Below are positions 12,823 through 13,206 of a DNA stretch of 13,206 nucleotides, piece after piece. The position numbers and the translations under genes were made by a program. Below the pieces are notes generated by a model. The model was not told where the DNA came from. It ran no database searches and was given only the letters and a program-made list of their open reading frames with translations. The stretch's first letter is position 1; the number at the start of each line of letters is the position of its first letter. This DNA is from Thermoplasmata archaeon (GTDB taxonomy: Archaea; Thermoplasmatota; Thermoplasmata; Halarchaeoplasmatales; Halarchaeoplasmataceae): contig JAFDTZ010000058.1 of the NCBI GenBank assembly GCA_019594305.1, forward strand, positions 1 through 13,206, written 5' to 3'.

Positions 12823-13206
12823 TAACAAATTTTGCATTTAATCAAGAATATAATAGATTGGCAAAACTAGGTGACCGATTAAATGAGGTAAAATCACTCA
12901 TAGATTGGGAGGCATTTAGGCCAATAATTGGAGAGATGTATAACAATAGAACGGAGAAGGGTGGGCGTCCGAACATCGACGAAGTTGTGATGATCAAACT
13001 GTTGGTTCTCCAAGCATGGCACGGTCTATCTGATCCGGAGCTTGAAAAACAATCCGTGGATAGAATATCTTTTCGAAAGTTTCTCGATTTCCCTAATGAT
13101 ATACCGGACTTTACAACGGTTTGGTATTTCAGAAAAAGACTGGAGGAAACAGGTAAAATAGATGAAATTTGGGAAGAATTACAAAGGCAGTTAGATGAGA
13201 AAGGAT
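12813..13206 (+). CDS. IS5-like transposase, N-terminal part (3' end outside window)
   Basis: A frame open to the window edge encodes ~131 residues from ATG 12813, or 133 from ATG 12807. The N-terminal DUF772-type region of IS5-family transposases is clear: GGRPNIDEVVMIKLLVLQ (about 50-67), the AWHGLSDPELEKQS block, then FRKFLDFPNDIPDFTTVW and FRKRLEE. The DDE catalytic core would follow outside the window, so integrity cannot be judged. ATG 12813 is preferred because the TATA box at 12784 predicts an mRNA start there. Base composition is more AT-rich than in the neighbouring genes. The right end, the target duplication and the exact left terminus are not visible. Confidence 0.88.
   Translation, partial: MNTLTNFAFNQEYNRLAKLGDRLNEVKSLIDWEAFRPIIGEMYNNRTEKGGRPNIDEVVMIKLLVLQAWHGLSDPELEKQSVDRISFRKFLDFPNDIPDFTTVWYFRKRLEETGKIDEIWEELQRQLDEKG

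Larger units (their letters stand above)
12745..13206 (+). mobile_element. Left part of an IS5-family-like insertion sequence (boundary approximate)
   Basis: The element is inferred from the transposase and from the abrupt end of the zinc-ribbon gene just before it. The left boundary lies somewhere in about 12745-12790. GGCACCAATTATG at 12756-12768 could be the terminal repeat, but there is no right end to compare. The element continues beyond the window. Confidence 0.6.

Noticed and set aside
1..13206. CRISPR arrays, rRNA genes or long tandem repeats
   Set aside because: Reading through the window showed no regularly spaced direct repeats and no rRNA-like blocks.

Overview
The window is archaeal chromosomal DNA, most likely from a euryarchaeote (a Thermoplasmata-like lineage is possible; rank below domain is a guess). 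The domain call rests on RadA recombinase, archease, the archaeal MJ1184-type riboflavin synthase, the archaeal RibL-type FAD synthetase, and BRE/TATA promoters placed 25-32 nt from start codons. Several first cistrons look leaderless, while internal cistrons carry strong Shine-Dalgarno (SD) sequences.

Layout. Positions 2-736 (+) hold the 3' end of hypF ([NiFe]-hydrogenase maturation). Positions 777-4599 (+) hold a two-gene unit: a P2-like cation ATPase with altered ion-site residues, then a DUF389 membrane protein. Positions 4605-5306 hold a divergent pair: an AbrB-family regulator (-) with a palindrome inside its promoter, and a 95-residue coiled-coil protein (+). Positions 5307-5545 are non-coding. 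They contain a well-formed minus-strand promoter followed by a nested hairpin and a U-tract, read here as a candidate small RNA, and then the T-rich terminator of radA. Positions 5546-6487 (-) are radA. Positions 6554-8061 (-) hold two overlapping genes for four-helix membrane proteins of unknown function, the second with a double zinc-ribbon tail. Positions 8133-8963 (-) hold archease and a PPC/DUF296 protein. Positions 9009-10349 (-) hold a beta-CASP metallo-beta-lactamase nuclease and a small zinc-ribbon protein, abutting as TAAATG. Positions 10383-12421 (-) are a compact riboflavin/FAD operon, ribB-ribL-ribC-ribH, with short stop/start overlaps. Positions 12529-12780 (+) are a small membrane/zinc-ribbon gene that appears cut off by an insertion sequence. 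The 5' part of that element's IS5-like transposase runs off the window from 12807/12813.

How the genes fit together. RibB makes dihydroxybutanone phosphate, RibH makes lumazine, RibC makes riboflavin, and RibL adenylylates FMN to FAD. The CTP-dependent riboflavin kinase and the early GTP-opening enzymes are not in the window. RadA (recombination), archease (RtcB ligase activation) and the MBL nuclease (RNA or DNA processing) are information-processing genes. The most unusual items are the candidate small RNA at 5322-5396, the 10-bp inverted repeat over the transposase start, the ATPase ion-site substitutions, and the AbrB promoter palindrome.
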